A stretch of 64,000 bases of DNA, from assembly GCA_004154925.1 (NCBI GenBank), contig QJNS01000056.1:186001-250000 (forward strand). The letters are read 5' to 3'. Source of the DNA: Monosporascus cannonballus. Lineage: Eukaryota; Ascomycota; Sordariomycetes; Xylariales. Within the stretch, counting starts at the first letter, position 1. Each line of letters begins with the position of its first letter. The notes under the pieces were generated by a model. That model had not been told where the DNA came from. It saw nothing but the letters and a program-made list of their open reading frames with translations, and searched no databases. The translations under genes and the position numbers were made by a program. This document shows positions 12,781 to 25,109 of this stretch, piece after piece.

Positions 12781-13420
12781 AAGCTGGAGCTTTTGGATAT
12801 TTCCACGCAGCTTCAGTAATCGAAGATATTCTTTAACTATTGCACCAAATTCTTCTCCAGTTTGACCAGGGACCAGAGACATTTATCCAACATCTAGCAA
12901 ACCCCGTCAAACATGTTTAAAATTCTGCCACACAAGCCAAGGCGTAATAATTATATCGTACCAATGCAACTGTAGATATAAAGGTTGTAGATCACTTTCC
13001 TCTGCCTTGTGATCGTATAAATCACATGGATCGTTTATGCTAAGGTGAACGTGTCTTCCCGCAGCTGCCCTTCATGCCACGTATCGATGTATTTCCGAAA
13101 TTCATTTCGCCCCAGTGAGCCCTGTAGCCCACCGTACTTCTGCCATTGGTAGCATCTGACATGGCGTTCAATATATTTCAGCTGCCCGTGGACGGAAAAA
13201 GATAGAGCGAACCAAATCATCCCACTAGCCCCTAGCTTCTGGCTTCTAGGGAGCCACGCCCTAACTTCTTCGGGTAATCCTAGCTTCCAGGGGGAATCCC
13301 CTATGTTATCATGCGCCTCCTCGTCGGGCTCATCTCCTCACGATTGATTCTTCGCTTTAATCAGCGCTTCTTCTTGTTGAACTTCCTATTCAGTCTTCAT
13401 CCTCGAATATTGCGTCGATA
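12781..13420. other. 5' flank of the HET gene
   Basis: Normal GC content. A 61-codon frame on the minus strand (13035-13220, starting MIWFALSFSV) has no recognisable relatives and no visible domain; it could be the end of a decayed gene. Between 13222 and 13310 short imperfect repeats of CTAGCTTC/CTTCTAGG occur. The 100 bp before the HET start codon are pyrimidine-rich (CTTCTTCTTG, TTCATCCTCG), typical of fungal promoters. No TATA box stands out. Confidence 0.5.
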
Positions 13421-16400
13421 ATGGCAGACGGCGGCTCTCCTCGTCAGGACTGTAGCGACAGGGATGATGACGGCTCGCAGATAGATTATAATAATGAGGA
13501 GCAACTCGGTCAGAGGCTTGCGAGCATGCAGCAGCAGTTAACGATGGTGGGGCTCATCGGGGGTGATATTCCAGAAGAGCCCGTCGCTCGGTTCAACTAT
13601 CTCGACCGCCTCGCCAGATGGTACACTGCTCGCTTTCTAGGCGATGGATCCTGCCTGGAGGAGGCCTTGTCCTATTCGGGTCAAGCAAAGGCGCAGATCC
13701 CTTCACAGATCGAGGACTCGCTGTTTCGCGAGCCGGATGGTGAAGGCTTTGGGGATAGGTACATGTTTCTGCGGGTGTATGCCTGGCACAAAGACAAGAA
13801 CCCGCAGAATGCCCGACGGCTTGTGGATGCGATCGAGTGGAAGTTCCACGTAGCCCCAGGATCTCGAACCCTTCAAGACATTGGGCTGTTGGGACTGAGC
13901 AAAGCTGGCATCTACCGACAGACCAAGGATGCCGAGGACCTCGCGGGGGCAATTCAAAGCTGTCAGGACTTCCTCGGTACATTGCAAGGCATCCTGGAGT
14001 CTATCTCGGATCCACAGGATTCAGTTGAAGGACGGGAGTTGTATCCATCAGTGTTGTCCTGTCTCTCCCAACTACTATACCACGAATTCCGCTCCTCGGG
14101 GAAGTACGGTTTGCTGGAGCTTAGCATAAAAATGGGTAACGACGTTTTCATCAAAGTTCCCGACGCCGAGCGACCTGATCTAGGAATGTCACTTGGACGG
14201 GCTTTCATCGCGTACTCATTCAATTACAAGGTTTGGGATGTTCACCGGTCAAAGCAGCGGGTACTCGACTGGAGTTTTCTCGATGAGAAGGAAAGGTCCT
14301 CCACTGTTGCTGAGACCCCCACACTTCGCATTGACCCGGCGAATGCGCTATACGATGAATTTCCGCTCGCGTCGGACAATAGCCAGATTCGGCTTTTGCA
14401 ACTCAAGGCTGGAGCCGGTGACGATCCTGTCACCTGCTTTTTGGAAGTTGTCGATCTCGAAGGGTGCCCTGAATACGATGTGAGTAATCTGCGCAATACA
14501 CCAGCCCTGTGTCTTTGACTTTCAAACAACTGATCAAATGCTTCCTAGGCACTCTCATATGTGTGGGGTGACCCTTGCGTGACCGACTCTATCACACTAC
14601 ACGGCAAGCAACACGACATTACCATAAACCTCTACGACGCTTTGAGGAGATTAAGGAAGTCAGACAAGCATCGACGCTTGTGGATTGATGCTCTGTGCAT
14701 CAATCAGGGAGATACAAAGGAGAAAGAAGGTCAGATAGGGCTGATGGATAAGATATATTCCAGAGCGAAGGAGGTTTGCATGTGGCTTGGAGAGCCCACT
14801 AGAACAAGGGTATTCTCCGATGGTCCAAGAGACATCCCTTGCCATGTGGCAGCTGCAGAAATGCTGGAGAAGGCATTCCCGAGTGTCTACCCCCAGATTA
14901 AGCCTCATCTGTCCATTCTCAAAGACGGCGAATTCGAGCAAATCAGCAGCGCCGACGCTCTGGAGCTCACGCCCATCTTGTATCGGCTGCCATTCTCGAT
15001 GCGGCCCATCCCAAGTGCACCTGATGAGTCTATATTGAGCGGCTCCACACCAGCGCAGGACAACAGAAATTTCTCTGACGAGACTGCCGCTCTATTGCGG
15101 GTCACGGCGAACATGAACTTATGTATGGACCTTGAAGAGGTTGTCAAGAGGAATGCATGGCATCAGGACACAATAAAGGAAACACCAGCATACTTTAACT
15201 GGGGCAACGAGTCACAAATCCCCTGGTACCTCGAGTCAAAGCTGTCGGGGGTCGACTGGCCGATCTGCGGCGCGTTCCTGCTCCTCAACTTGCTAGCAAT
15301 GGATGTCCACTTCCACGACATGCCCTTCTTTGGAACCAAAGGGTTTTCTTGCATGAGCGGCGCAACAGCCCAAGCTTGGAACAAGTCCTGCTACTCGCTC
15401 TACCAGATCTTAACTTCGAAATACTGGAGTCGCGCATGGATTCTCCAAGAAATCGTCCTGGCCCAGACCCCGAGCCTCTACTTCGGCAAGCACATCCTCC
15501 CATACCACCGACTCATCAGAGCCATGATGAACTTCGACCGCCATTATAAGACCTGCTGCAAGGACGTTGTTCCCGCGGGTCAGACTTCGGCGTGTGAAAC
15601 TCAGAACTGGTGGATAAAGCTGCACAATGCTTTTACGAACCGCATCGAGAGTACAAGCGAAATGTGGTTCGAGAGAAAAGTAAATGAGTCTCGAGGCGAG
15701 GACGCGAGTTTACAGGTCACGGATGTCATGATGTCGAACTTCAAGAACAGGGAAGCTACCGAGCCGCGAGACCTTGTGTTCAGCATGTTTGGCCTGATCA
15801 AGAACGATGGACCCGATGCAATACCTGTGGACTACTCGATGCCGGTTGAGGAGGCATTTGCGCGAGCCATGGCTAGAGCTCTGGGAGAGAGCAAGCATTA
15901 CCACACGGCCTTCTCGTTTGCTGGATACGGTCGCTCCGACGAGCTGAAGTATAAACTTCCCTCATGGTGCATAGACATGACTGCACCACTGGAGTGGAGC
16001 GGCCCATTCGCCGAGATATCTCCCAGATTCGACGCCTTCCCTGATGTTTTAGGTGATGTCCAAATGGAAAAGGATCTCTGTCTCTCAATCACCTCAGCAA
16101 AAGTAGACATAGTCACTCGAGTATCCGCAACCGGCCAATGCTGCGCCCACAGCGACTGGGACGACACAATCCACAACATCCACCAATGGCGAGAATGCGC
16201 CTCTCTCGCCAAAGACACCCGGAACATCACCCTCACCGATACCGAGGCAAATTTCTGGACCACGATCCTCGGCGGCTGCCTCCCCCCCTCCACCTCAGCC
16301 ATACAGACCTCCCCTTCCTCGTACGAACGCATCACCAACACGGATCTCGACCTCATCCCCCACTGGCAAGCCTGGCTCCATGACCCGAGCCGCAATCCGG

Positions 16401-16840
16401 ACCTCTCAATGTTTCAAGCAGAGTACACCAACGCTGTCGACGTGCGTTGGCTTTCGAAAGTAGAGGAATATTCACGGTTTAATCGGAGGTTACACTATGC
16501 GATGATGAATAAACGGTTCTTTGTCACTGAGAAAGGGAGGTTTGGGGCTGGGGCGGGGAGCGAGGATCTGGAGCATTTTACGAGGGTGGAGGAGGGGGAT
16601 GAGGTGCATTTGGTGGGAGGGTGTCGTGTGCCTGTAGTTTTGAGGCTGGTTGGGAAGGTTAAGGGCGGAGGGGCGAAGTATGGGAATGACCCTGCCGGGT
16701 TTTCTGCGGATTTGAAGACTTGTGTGCATGATGAGGGGTTGGTGTATCAGCTTGTTGGACCTTGTTATGTTGATGGAATTATGGATGGGGAGGCAATGAA
16801 GGAAGATGGGTTTTCTTCAAGAAGGATATATCTTCGTTGA
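13421..16840 (+). CDS. TPR-like + HET domain protein (heterokaryon incompatibility type)
   Basis: Two exons, 13421-14479 and 14549-16840, giving 1116 aa. The phase-0 intron has GTGAGT and CTAG borders and its removal restores EYD-ALSYVWG, the classic first HET motif. HET continues with LWIDALCINQGD (about 398-409), VCMWLGEP (about 431-438) and YWSRAWILQEIVLA (about 645-658). Later come LVFSMFGL, PVDYSMP, LPSWCIDM and a C-terminal V..YQLVGPCYVDGIMDGEA, which many HET proteins share. The spacing between the WLGEP and WSRAW blocks is about 210 residues, longer than usual. Residues 1-320 are helical and TPR-like (for example LGLSKAGIYRQTKDAEDLAG), so HET is preceded rather than followed by the repeat part. 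HET proteins trigger cell death on non-self recognition; that role here is inferred. The start ATG has A at -3. No stops or RIP signs. Confidence 0.88.
14480..14548 (+). other. Intron of the HET gene
   Basis: 69 bp, starts GTGAGT, ends CCTAG, with ACTGATC near 14529 as a possible branch site. Phase 0. Supported by the exact join of the HET motif across it. The frame runs on to a stop within the intron, which is why the gene looks split without splicing. Confidence 0.88.
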
Positions 16841-17949
16841 GCATGTAGAGAATCTAGTGAGGCATGGACGCCACATGTAGCCCATGAAGCCTCGCTATAC
16901 TAGCGAACCAAGTTTTTACGTGCGTTTGGGAATGCCGCAAACGGCATTTCCCAGAATTCTAAAGTAAGTAACTAGATAGTTAGGATTGCCGTCCGCTAGG
17001 AGGACTTGGATTGACCCGATAAACGAATACCCGGTTGATTTAAGTAGATTGCCGACGAGCTGGCAAGCAGCATTGGGAGACCCAATGGCTTCTGCAGCTT
17101 GGATATTCAAAAACAAGTATTGACTGTATGCAACCTGTTGCAGTATTCTCAACGAGCGCAGGAAAATGCCGTTGGGTAGTAGCCACTTGCACCACCAGAT
17201 ATTTCGAAATCCACATGATGCGAGTATCGCACAAACAAACAAGCGTAGATCCGGGAAAGAAATTGGCATGAGAAACAGGGCAAAGTATAGGCTGGCAAAA
17301 GTATGGGCTGGCAGAGAATGTCACAGGGTTGCTGGCATACTATGGTTGGGTGTCGAACTTGGGGTCTAATCGGAATGGGTCGAATTTTGTGCTAGCAGAA
17401 ACGGTCCGTACTTGGAGTGTCATTCCGAATATGTATGCTTCTGAAAGTGGAATACCATTAGATCCCGGCCCTTTGCAGACGGAAGAAAATAACTATTATT
17501 AAGATAATTTGTCAGCTACATATGTGCTATACTACGAAATTAAACCGCTAAAGTTTTTTGCGTATTCAAATATTAACTTATACAAGATATATTTAAATTT
17601 AAGGTATATTTTCCAATGTAAGCCAAATATATAGACAATCATTACACGTTATAATTTCCACGATAAATACTATACCGAGTATTTTCGAAACGATAACTAA
17701 TCCATGTTTTTTACGACTAAGATAGATTACATCTGAGTTTCGTAAAGCCTTACTCTAAAGAAAATATGTATAAAACTAAAATATATTAAAATATGCAAAA
17801 TAAATATAAAGTAAAAGAAATTCCGAATTTTGAAATAAGGATATATCGAGTTAATAATTTAATATATATAATTAAAAGTTTAAAATATTAAAAACCGATT
17901 TTTTATAATTTATATATCACAGTACTAAGTAGCATCGAGTAGGTATATC
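16841..17949. other. 3' flank of the HET gene and island edge
   Basis: About 650 bp of normal GC content follow the HET stop; an open minus-strand frame of 117 codons (16916-17269) has no recognised domain and is not called. From about 17500 the composition turns AT-rich. The last 8 bases, GGTATATC (17942-17949), are the left target duplication of the hAT-like element. Confidence 0.5.
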
Positions 17950-18130
17950 TAGAGTGAGGGAATGGGTACCCGTGGGTGACCCACGAGGACCCATGGGTCC
18001 TGATGGATATCTATCCACTATCCATCTGATTTGGTGGGTATCCGCGAGTACCTATCGGATTTGCCAAGAACTCATTGAGTACCCATTGGGTCTTGCCAAG
18101 GATCTACGGGTACTAAGTGGGTAAAAATTT
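17950..18130 (+). repeat. Left subterminal repeat region of hAT-like element
   Basis: Much less mutated than its surroundings. Repeated short motifs (GGGTACC, ACCCATGGGT, TTGCCAAG, GAGTACC) in both orientations, typical of transposase-binding clusters near hAT ends. The right end (54480-54626) shows the same word set in opposite orientation. Confidence 0.7.
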
Positions 18131-18992
18131 GCACATAAACAAATCGCTTTAATAATTTGAAATAATCTGAAATAATTTAATAAAAATAATAATATTAAAG
18201 AATTTGCAGCTAAATTATATAAAATTCTCTAGATATTATAAAACTAAATAATGCCGATTTGCTTTTAAACCGAACTTAAATTTCGTTTAAATTTCCATTA
18301 TTATTATTATTCTTTATATTATCGGAATCCTTATTGTTTTGCGCGTAATTATTTTGCGCGTTTTTTTGGTATACTTAAAATTCTGGTTATAAGCTTTGCC
18401 TGACGAAACGCCAGATTTTTTATCAGAAGCCGTATTTTTTTTATCGTTTTATTAAGCTTTAATAATAACTTAAAATATTTTTAACTAATTATATTTCTTT
18501 TTATTACGTAATAATTCGTTTGGAATAAATAACGCATAAATAAATTATTATAAAAATTATATTATTTCAAAATTATTTTATATATTACTTATTTTTAAAA
18601 AATTCGATCAGTACAGTTTTTACCGCTTTTTGCATAACGTCTATAACAAAAACTTGAAATCGTAATTAGCTTTTAAACTATTACGAAATTTCCCTTAATA
18701 AACGTTAAAAAGGCGTTTTTTAAAAAGTAACTTAATAATTATTTAATATCGTCAGATTTTACGTAAAGCGGCGGCTATATATATTAATATTATTTCAAGA
18801 TTATTTTATTTTTTTAAGAAAACTTACTGCTAGACAAAACGTATTTTTTCCGCCTTTTAAAAGGGGCCGGGCACTTAAGTATTATTTTCCCAGCCGGGCG
18901 CTTAGATATTGTTTTTTTAGTAGGGAGTTATTTTATAATGCGAAAAATTCTTTTTTTAGCGCCAGGTAATTTTTTTAACTTTAGAATTAACT
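18131..18992. other. AT-rich interior of hAT-like element
   Basis: RIP-like AT-rich sequence without an open frame of note. A minus-strand stretch around 18360-18500 gives a run of Lys/Asn/Ser-rich residues between stops but no domain I recognise. Near 18830-18960 GC rises briefly (GGGGCCGGGCACTTAAG and a similar CCGGGCGCTTAGA 42 bp later, a short direct repeat). Confidence 0.4.
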
Positions 18993-19364
18993 CGTTACAA
19001 CCCAAGTCAGCTGGGCCTGCGAAAACGGTCCAGCCAAGATCACAAAACTACGCTAGTTCAAGGTCACGTAATCAGTGCTCAGCGGGTCTCAACTGAGCAC
19101 GACTGAGCAGCACTGAGCAACTGCTCAGCAGGGCTCTGCTAAGCCGAGATGAGCAGTAATAAATGAATCAGGATATATACGCTCATTACCTCCATAGTCT
19201 AGATAGCACCAGCTTGCAATAACACTTCGTTACCCAAGGCACCCTTGGCATTACGAGACGTGATACGTTACTGTACCTATTGCTCAGATTCCCACGATAC
19301 TCCTGCCAACATAAACCCGTCGACTTAAGGTTTAATAATTGGTTAAACCTTATAGCTCGTCACA
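18993..19364 (+). repeat. Solo LTR, weakly mutated, E-type U3
   Basis: 372-bp LTR in plus sense (start CGTTACAACCC, end GAGCTCGTCACA) flanked by the perfect duplication TAACT at 18988-18992 and 19365-19369. No gag or polypurine tract adjoins it, so it is a solo LTR left after LTR-LTR recombination. It keeps far more GC than any other LTR here, for example CTGCTCAGCAGGGCTCTGC, so it escaped most RIP. A run of CACTGAGCA-like words in U3 (about 19079-19150) forms an internal repeat. Confidence 0.9.
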
Positions 19365-19369
19365 TAACT

Positions 19370-21247
19370 GGCGAACCGTTTACTTAATACGCGTTATTTT
19401 GGCTATTATTATAACTGTTAAATTTTTAACAAATAATTATTTCATAATTATTATAAGAAAACTTTATTATTATAATTAAGTTTATTATTATAATAACATA
19501 AAATTAAAAATTGTAATTAAAGTATAATAATAAATAGATATTCGGCAAATTTTTAATTAAATATAAATATAAACCAACTTTTTTAAAAGGTAAAATATAT
19601 AAAGTAATATGGGCAATTAAAAATTTTTTCAAAATTTACTGAGGTAGTTTCTTTTAAAAAGTTTTTTTATTATAACCTAAAAAGTATAAATATTATTTTG
19701 TTCTACGATTATTTCATTAATTTTAATATATATATATAAAATATTTCCTATAGTAAAAATTTATATATTCCGAAATTAAACTAGATAATAATAAAAGAAA
19801 GAAATAAAATAGCCTTATATTGCATTTAATCCGCTTTTAAAAGTTACGAATATATTAATTATGTTACCTATTACTTTGATCTAGTAATTGCGGACCTGGT
19901 TTGCTATAATTTTGATAATAAATCTGAGTTATCCCAAGAAAATGGCCGGTTTTAAGTAATCGTTAAAATTTAACTTTTAGAAATCTTTTTTATTTATCTT
20001 TTAATAACGACTTTTTTTGGTATTGGTTAACCTTTTTCTTTTTTTAAAAAATTAATTTTTAGATGCAGTTCTTTTATGCTAAAATCCGGTTACTCCAGCA
20101 ATCTAATTAATATATAGAAATTCCTGGAATATCTAATTTTCGTCTTTGTTATTTTCGGTTTTATACGGATTTTTTGAATTGTTATCTAATATCCCGTAAA
20201 GCTTATCTGGTAATAGGTTATATTAATCCGGCAACTTCCTTAATGTTTTGATAAACGGAATTTAAAATGCTTTTTATATTTTTTTCTTACCATTTTCCAA
20301 TCGTTTTCTGATATAAGCAGGTTCGTTATTTTTGTATATAATATTATTATCCAAATTCAAAACTGTGATTCGGATATAAAATAATACAATTAAATTAATT
20401 TAAAATATTACGATAATTTAAATAAATAATTAAAATAATGCTTTAATCAGGTAAAAGTTAATACGTTTTATTAACATAAAAAATATTAGATATATAATAA
20501 TTTACGTAGAAAATTAACAAAACCGAGACATATATTATTAATTCGTTATTATAATGTTAAAACGGATACTTAAATAATATCATTAAGAAATAAATTTCGA
20601 AACATCAATTAAATTCTTTATATTCGTATTAAAAATAATTATTAGTAATATCCTTTTACGCATTATCGTTAATACGGTATATGGAACCTTTTCTAAGCCT
20701 TAAATTTAACAAGAAAATTTCGGTAAGGTTTTCCTAATTCGAAATAAAAGTACTTATAATAAATTCTGTATTTTGTGTGTTATATTTTTCTCAATATTTT
20801 TATATATTTGCTTAAAGCATTAAATAGCTTCTCCATAAAATGTAGTATTAAATAATTTTAATTAAAAATATTTCTGCTAATCGTTAACGTAATTACGGAA
20901 TTTAATGGCCGTATTACTTAATACTGAGTAAATTAAAACAAAAAAATAAATTAATAAGCGATTATTTGTAAGTAACTTATTAATATATTTAACTCTTTTT
21001 AAATTTGTTAATTTAGTACTTTTTTACAATAATCGTAATTATATTAATAGTCGGTTAATACATTTAAACGATGTTAATATTTTTTTTATTTTTCACATTT
21101 TCTTTATTTTCTGATTTTTTATTCGGGCATTATTTTTAACAAACTTTAACGATATACTTTTTGCATTTACGTAAATACTTAAATATAATTTTGTGCCCGC
21201 CTACTATATAAGAAGTATGGTTTTCCCGGAAAAATCCAAATTTATTC
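19370..21247. other. AT-rich interior of hAT-like element
   Basis: 1.9 kb of RIP-like sequence between the solo LTR and element E. No frame longer than about 60 codons and no motif I can name. TATTC at 21243-21247 is the left target duplication of E. Confidence 0.4.
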
Positions 21248-21581
21248 TGTTATAACCTGACGGGTCCTGGCCTCAGAAAACGGTCAAACAAGGATGACAC
21301 GAACCATCTCCCAGGTTACGTAACAGGTGTTTAGTAAGGATCTGCTGAACAAAAATAAATAAAGGTAAAACGATGATTTCAAAATAAAGATATATACGTT
21401 TATTATTTCCATAATTTAAATAACTTCAGTTTAAAATATAATATCGCTATTTAAAATACCTTTGGAATTACGAAACGTAATATGTTAATATATTTATTGT
21501 TATAAAGTTTTACGATATTTTTATTAATATAAATTCGTACGATTAATGTTTAATAATTAATTAAATTGCTTAGCCATTATA
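21248..21581 (+). repeat. 5' LTR of element E
   Basis: Starts TGTTATAACCTGACGGG and ends TTAGCCATTATA (RIP form of CCGTCACA). The following bases (TGTTATAAATTTTTATTC) match the internal boundary of A and D. Confidence 0.88.
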
Positions 21582-23247
21582 TGTTATAAATTTTTATTCA
21601 ATAATACCGTTAAAGTTTGAGTATTATTACGGACGTTATGTTTATCTGCAAGCAGTTCGAATAATCTATTTACTAGGTTTTTGATTATCCGGATACTGGA
21701 ATGGAATTGGAAAAGGAAAAAGAAAAGCCTTGTTTTTTTGGCGAAAAAGTTATTTGACGTTTGGATATTATAAACGAACGTATCTTTTAACTTAAAAAAG
21801 ATAATAATGATCTTATAATATCATTTTAAGCCGCCTATAAAAGGTTTAAGAAAAAAGGAAAAGCTTCCAAAACCGGGAAATATTTTCGAATAAGCTAGAT
21901 TATTTAGCTAAATTCCATTAAAAAATTAAAAAAGGTTTTGAAATTTTTTAAATTAAATTTTTTTGGCGGAATTTCGATTAAGTTAAAATGATTTTTAACT
22001 TAATGCCAAATATATTTTAGGTGTTTTCTTATTTAACTTATTATATTTATTATACGAATTAAATTTATAATCGGATAATTTACCGGAAATGCGGTTACTT
22101 GATTCGAACCCGCCATAAAAAAATACGTTATTTTGTTAATCGAAAAACGATATCCGGAAATAATGCAAATTTATAGCAATTACGAATAATTCGAGGAAAT
22201 ATTAATGAAAGTTTTCGGAATAATAAATAAAAAAATAAAAGCCGAAATACAAATTTAATAAATATAATAAAAAGAATTAACATCTAATTACGGCAGTACG
22301 CGAGTTTAATTAGCCGTTAAATTGAATTAGAGACACAAGATATTAATAGCTAAATTTTTGAACGACTTGAAAAAAATATAAAAAAAGCGTTTTAAATTCG
22401 ATTAGCCTAATTATTTATTGGATTATATCGTTATAATACTTAAGATTAACGATTGATAATACGTATAACGTATTAAAAATACTGAAAAAAATAACAGCAA
22501 ATCCCGATATATTGTTAATACTAGCGTTTTTCGACGTAATAATACTTTTTACGGCATAGAATTAGAACTTATAGAACTAAGAGCCACCTATAGGAAAAAT
22601 TGGAGCCAAATTAAATGCTATAATTAGAATAAAATGGGACATAAGGTATTATGGTACAAAACATCAAAAAAGCCTCGCCAGAAAAATTAAAAACTTATAT
22701 CTAAAGGGCAGTTTAAAGAAAATTAAAAGGACGAAAATAAATTTATTAATATAATTCAGCTTAAGTACATACCAGGTCCTATATGGCAAAAAAACATAAT
22801 AAGGCCCATTATAATAAAACCTTCGATAAAAAATATAAAAAACTAAAAAGCTGCCTTAATAAATACTACGAATATAATAAAAATCATTATAAGGATAATT
22901 ACGCGAATATTAAGACTAGATAGAAAAGATCTATCCCGGAACCCCTGATCGATACGGCAGAATGTACGCTATATATTGTCGACGTCGAGAATATTCCGAT
23001 TACGAAAAATGGAAATAGTATATTTACGGACGGATTATCAGTATGTATTACGAAGAATTCGATTTTCCAAACCGTACCGGAAATAACAAAAATGATAATA
23101 ATAATATCGATATTTTCGAACCATAACCCCAGAAGATATTTAGCAATTGGTCGAAACAAAAAGTTAGCCCGAAAAAAAATAATGCCCGTAGGAAAACCCT
23201 TTTTATTATTTTTAATAGTATAATTATTAAACGGAAAAGGAATTAAT
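21582..23247 (+). pseudogene. gag of element E, degraded, cut by element B
   Basis: Plus-strand remnant of gag. A segment near 22090-22260 keeps the capsid pattern of Ty3 gag (AVT.FEP, then YSNYEEFEEILMKVFG), which corresponds to the W-F-x-P ... F..L...FG block. A zinc knuckle near 22612-22650 reads CYN.NKMGHK with stops replacing codons. The protease-proximal stretch follows at 22960-23160 (DVENIPITKNGNSIF). It stops at TTAAT (23243-23247), where element B is inserted; the next bases of the gene are at 37837. Confidence 0.8.
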
Positions 23248-23672
23248 TGTGACGGCTAGGGGGTTTAACCATCTATTAAACCTTAGTCGTACGAGTTTAT
23301 GTTGGCAGGAATATCGTGGAAATCTGAACAATAGATACAGTAATCGTATTACGTTTTGTAGTTCCAAAGGTGCCTTGGATAATAATATTGTATTATAAAC
23401 TGATATTATCTACATTATAAAAAATAATAAACGTAAATATTTTTTCCTAAATCCCGTTAAATCCTTTGGATTATTCCGGATCCATATTCGATAATTGTAT
23501 AGATCCCGTTGAATCCCTTGGATTATTCCCGATCCATATCGGATAACTGCATAAATCCTGTTGGATCCTTTGGATTATTCCGGATCTATGTTACGTGATT
23601 CCGACCCACTTGGGTTCTGTTTCGGTTATCGAATGACCGTTTCCGAGACCCTCCCTTGGTTAGGTTATAACA
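23248..23672 (-). repeat. 3' LTR of element B
   Basis: 425 bp, plus-strand start TGTGACGGCTAGG, end GGTTATAACA. The U3 half holds three imperfect direct repeats of about 50-60 bp (CCCGTTGAATCCCTTGGATTATTCCGGATCC-like) near 23450-23590, a B-type signature. The polypurine complement CTCCTTTTTCC follows. Confidence 0.9.
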
Positions 23673-23729
23673 CGATCTCCTTTTTCCTCAAATTTTGCCC
23701 TTAAGATTTCTTTGGGTAAATTTTTTTCC

Positions 23730-24345
23730 TGTCTATCGCCATATCTAACCGAATCGTTAAAAACTGCAAACGTATTAACTAAAAAAAAAGCGTAAAGCCT
23801 TAATTTGTTTCGTTTTTAATTTTAGTTTCGAAGTTATGCCTTATATACCCTATTTCCGCGTTAATAATTCCTATACTATATCGGATAATATAACGCGTTT
23901 TTAATAATGCATCCTGAAAAAACGCTATTATAATAATTTCGGTATTCCTTTTTATCCTTAAATAATATCAATAAGAAAATAAAACATTTTACATCTGAGA
24001 AATCTTTTACCCGTTAATATTTCCATAATATTCGTTAAAACTTATTAACGGTATTTCGTCGTTTAAACAAAATGTTATTTTAGTTAAAACGTTTTTGTAC
24101 TTAACAAGATTTTTTTCGCAAAAAAAAACGTAGAAATAATTAACTAGGATTTTTAATCCCTAGATAAATTAAAAAAACAAAAAAAAGATCGCTTAATAAC
24201 AGAATATAAATGATTAGAAATTAAGTTCTACGCCGTATTTTCCAAATAGTTTTATTTTTCAGATCTTATTATAGACGTAAATTAAGACGCGATTATTTCT
24301 AGGAGTTCCGTTATTATTAAGAAAGGTTTTCAATACGTGTTAAGC
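23730..24345 (+). pseudogene. Accessory ORF antisense to pol, copy in B
   Basis: Same position and orientation as the ORF in A. The best preserved stretch (CFVFNFSFEVMPYIPYF, near 23805-23860) lines up with A (FNEFSYEIMLYFYYFS). No start codon can be assigned and the end codon is lost (SSVIIKKGF where others have VV.G.NF), so borders come from comparison with A. Confidence 0.5.
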
Positions 24346-24903
24346 GCTAATAAGTTTTTTGGCGAGTTCCTAGGTATTTTTGGAATTCAGGTATTCTTTT
24401 AATTTAATTAGGTATTAGATAAATCCGTCTTATTTTCGCAAATCGAAAATTGTTTTTATTTCGTTTAGCTATTCGCGTTTTATTTTCATATTATTTTATA
24501 TTATATATATCTTAATTATATGCATTATAAATTCGAATAAGAAAATATCAGAATTAAATGGAATTTAACTTTTGATAAAAATTTATTTTATAATTATATT
24601 CTAAGATCTTCTTAATGATGTTATAGGGACCGATATATTTAAAATCGAATTTCTTATTAAGTGGTTTTATTTAAATATTCTTTATAATAAAAAGTATTTT
24701 CCTTTTTTCGAAAATTAACTCTTTCAACTTTTTCCAGTTATGAAATTTGCTTATTTAATTTCGTACGAATTTTAATTCTATTTTTATTTTCTAATCTAAT
24801 TATCGTAATTATTTTGATATAAGGATTATTTTAATATTAATTAGACCGTCGTTACGTACCTTTTTATAAACCTTTAAAAAAAACCGAAAGTTTACGTTAA
24901 CAG

Positions 24904-25109
24904 TGTGAAAATATAGCCCCTATGAGGATAAGGCTGGTAGCCGACCAGCTACCGATCAGCTACTGACATACTTATTAATATAAATCCACCATCTGGCAGC
25001 TAATAGGAAATGCCAGATAGAAATAATTTAATATATTTATTTCTTGGAATCTGCTTTATAACTGGTCGGAAATCACCTTATCCAGCTTATAACTATCTAT
25101 TATCTTCCA
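24904..25109 (+). repeat. 5' LTR of element C
   Basis: Starts TGTGAAAATATAGCC, ends TATCTTCCA. Contains ACCGATCAGCTACTGACA-like and GGTCGGAAATCACC words shared with the 3' copy. More GC-rich than the element body. Confidence 0.9.

Noticed and set aside
13593..16729. Numerous 60-165 codon frames on the minus strand and in other frames across the HET gene
   Set aside because: They are shadows of the GC-rich HET coding sequence; the HET frame has clear motifs and spans the whole region.
16916..17269. 117-codon minus-strand frame downstream of the HET gene
   Set aside because: No domain, no good start context, no promoter or splice support; it could be chance in a GC-moderate intergenic stretch.
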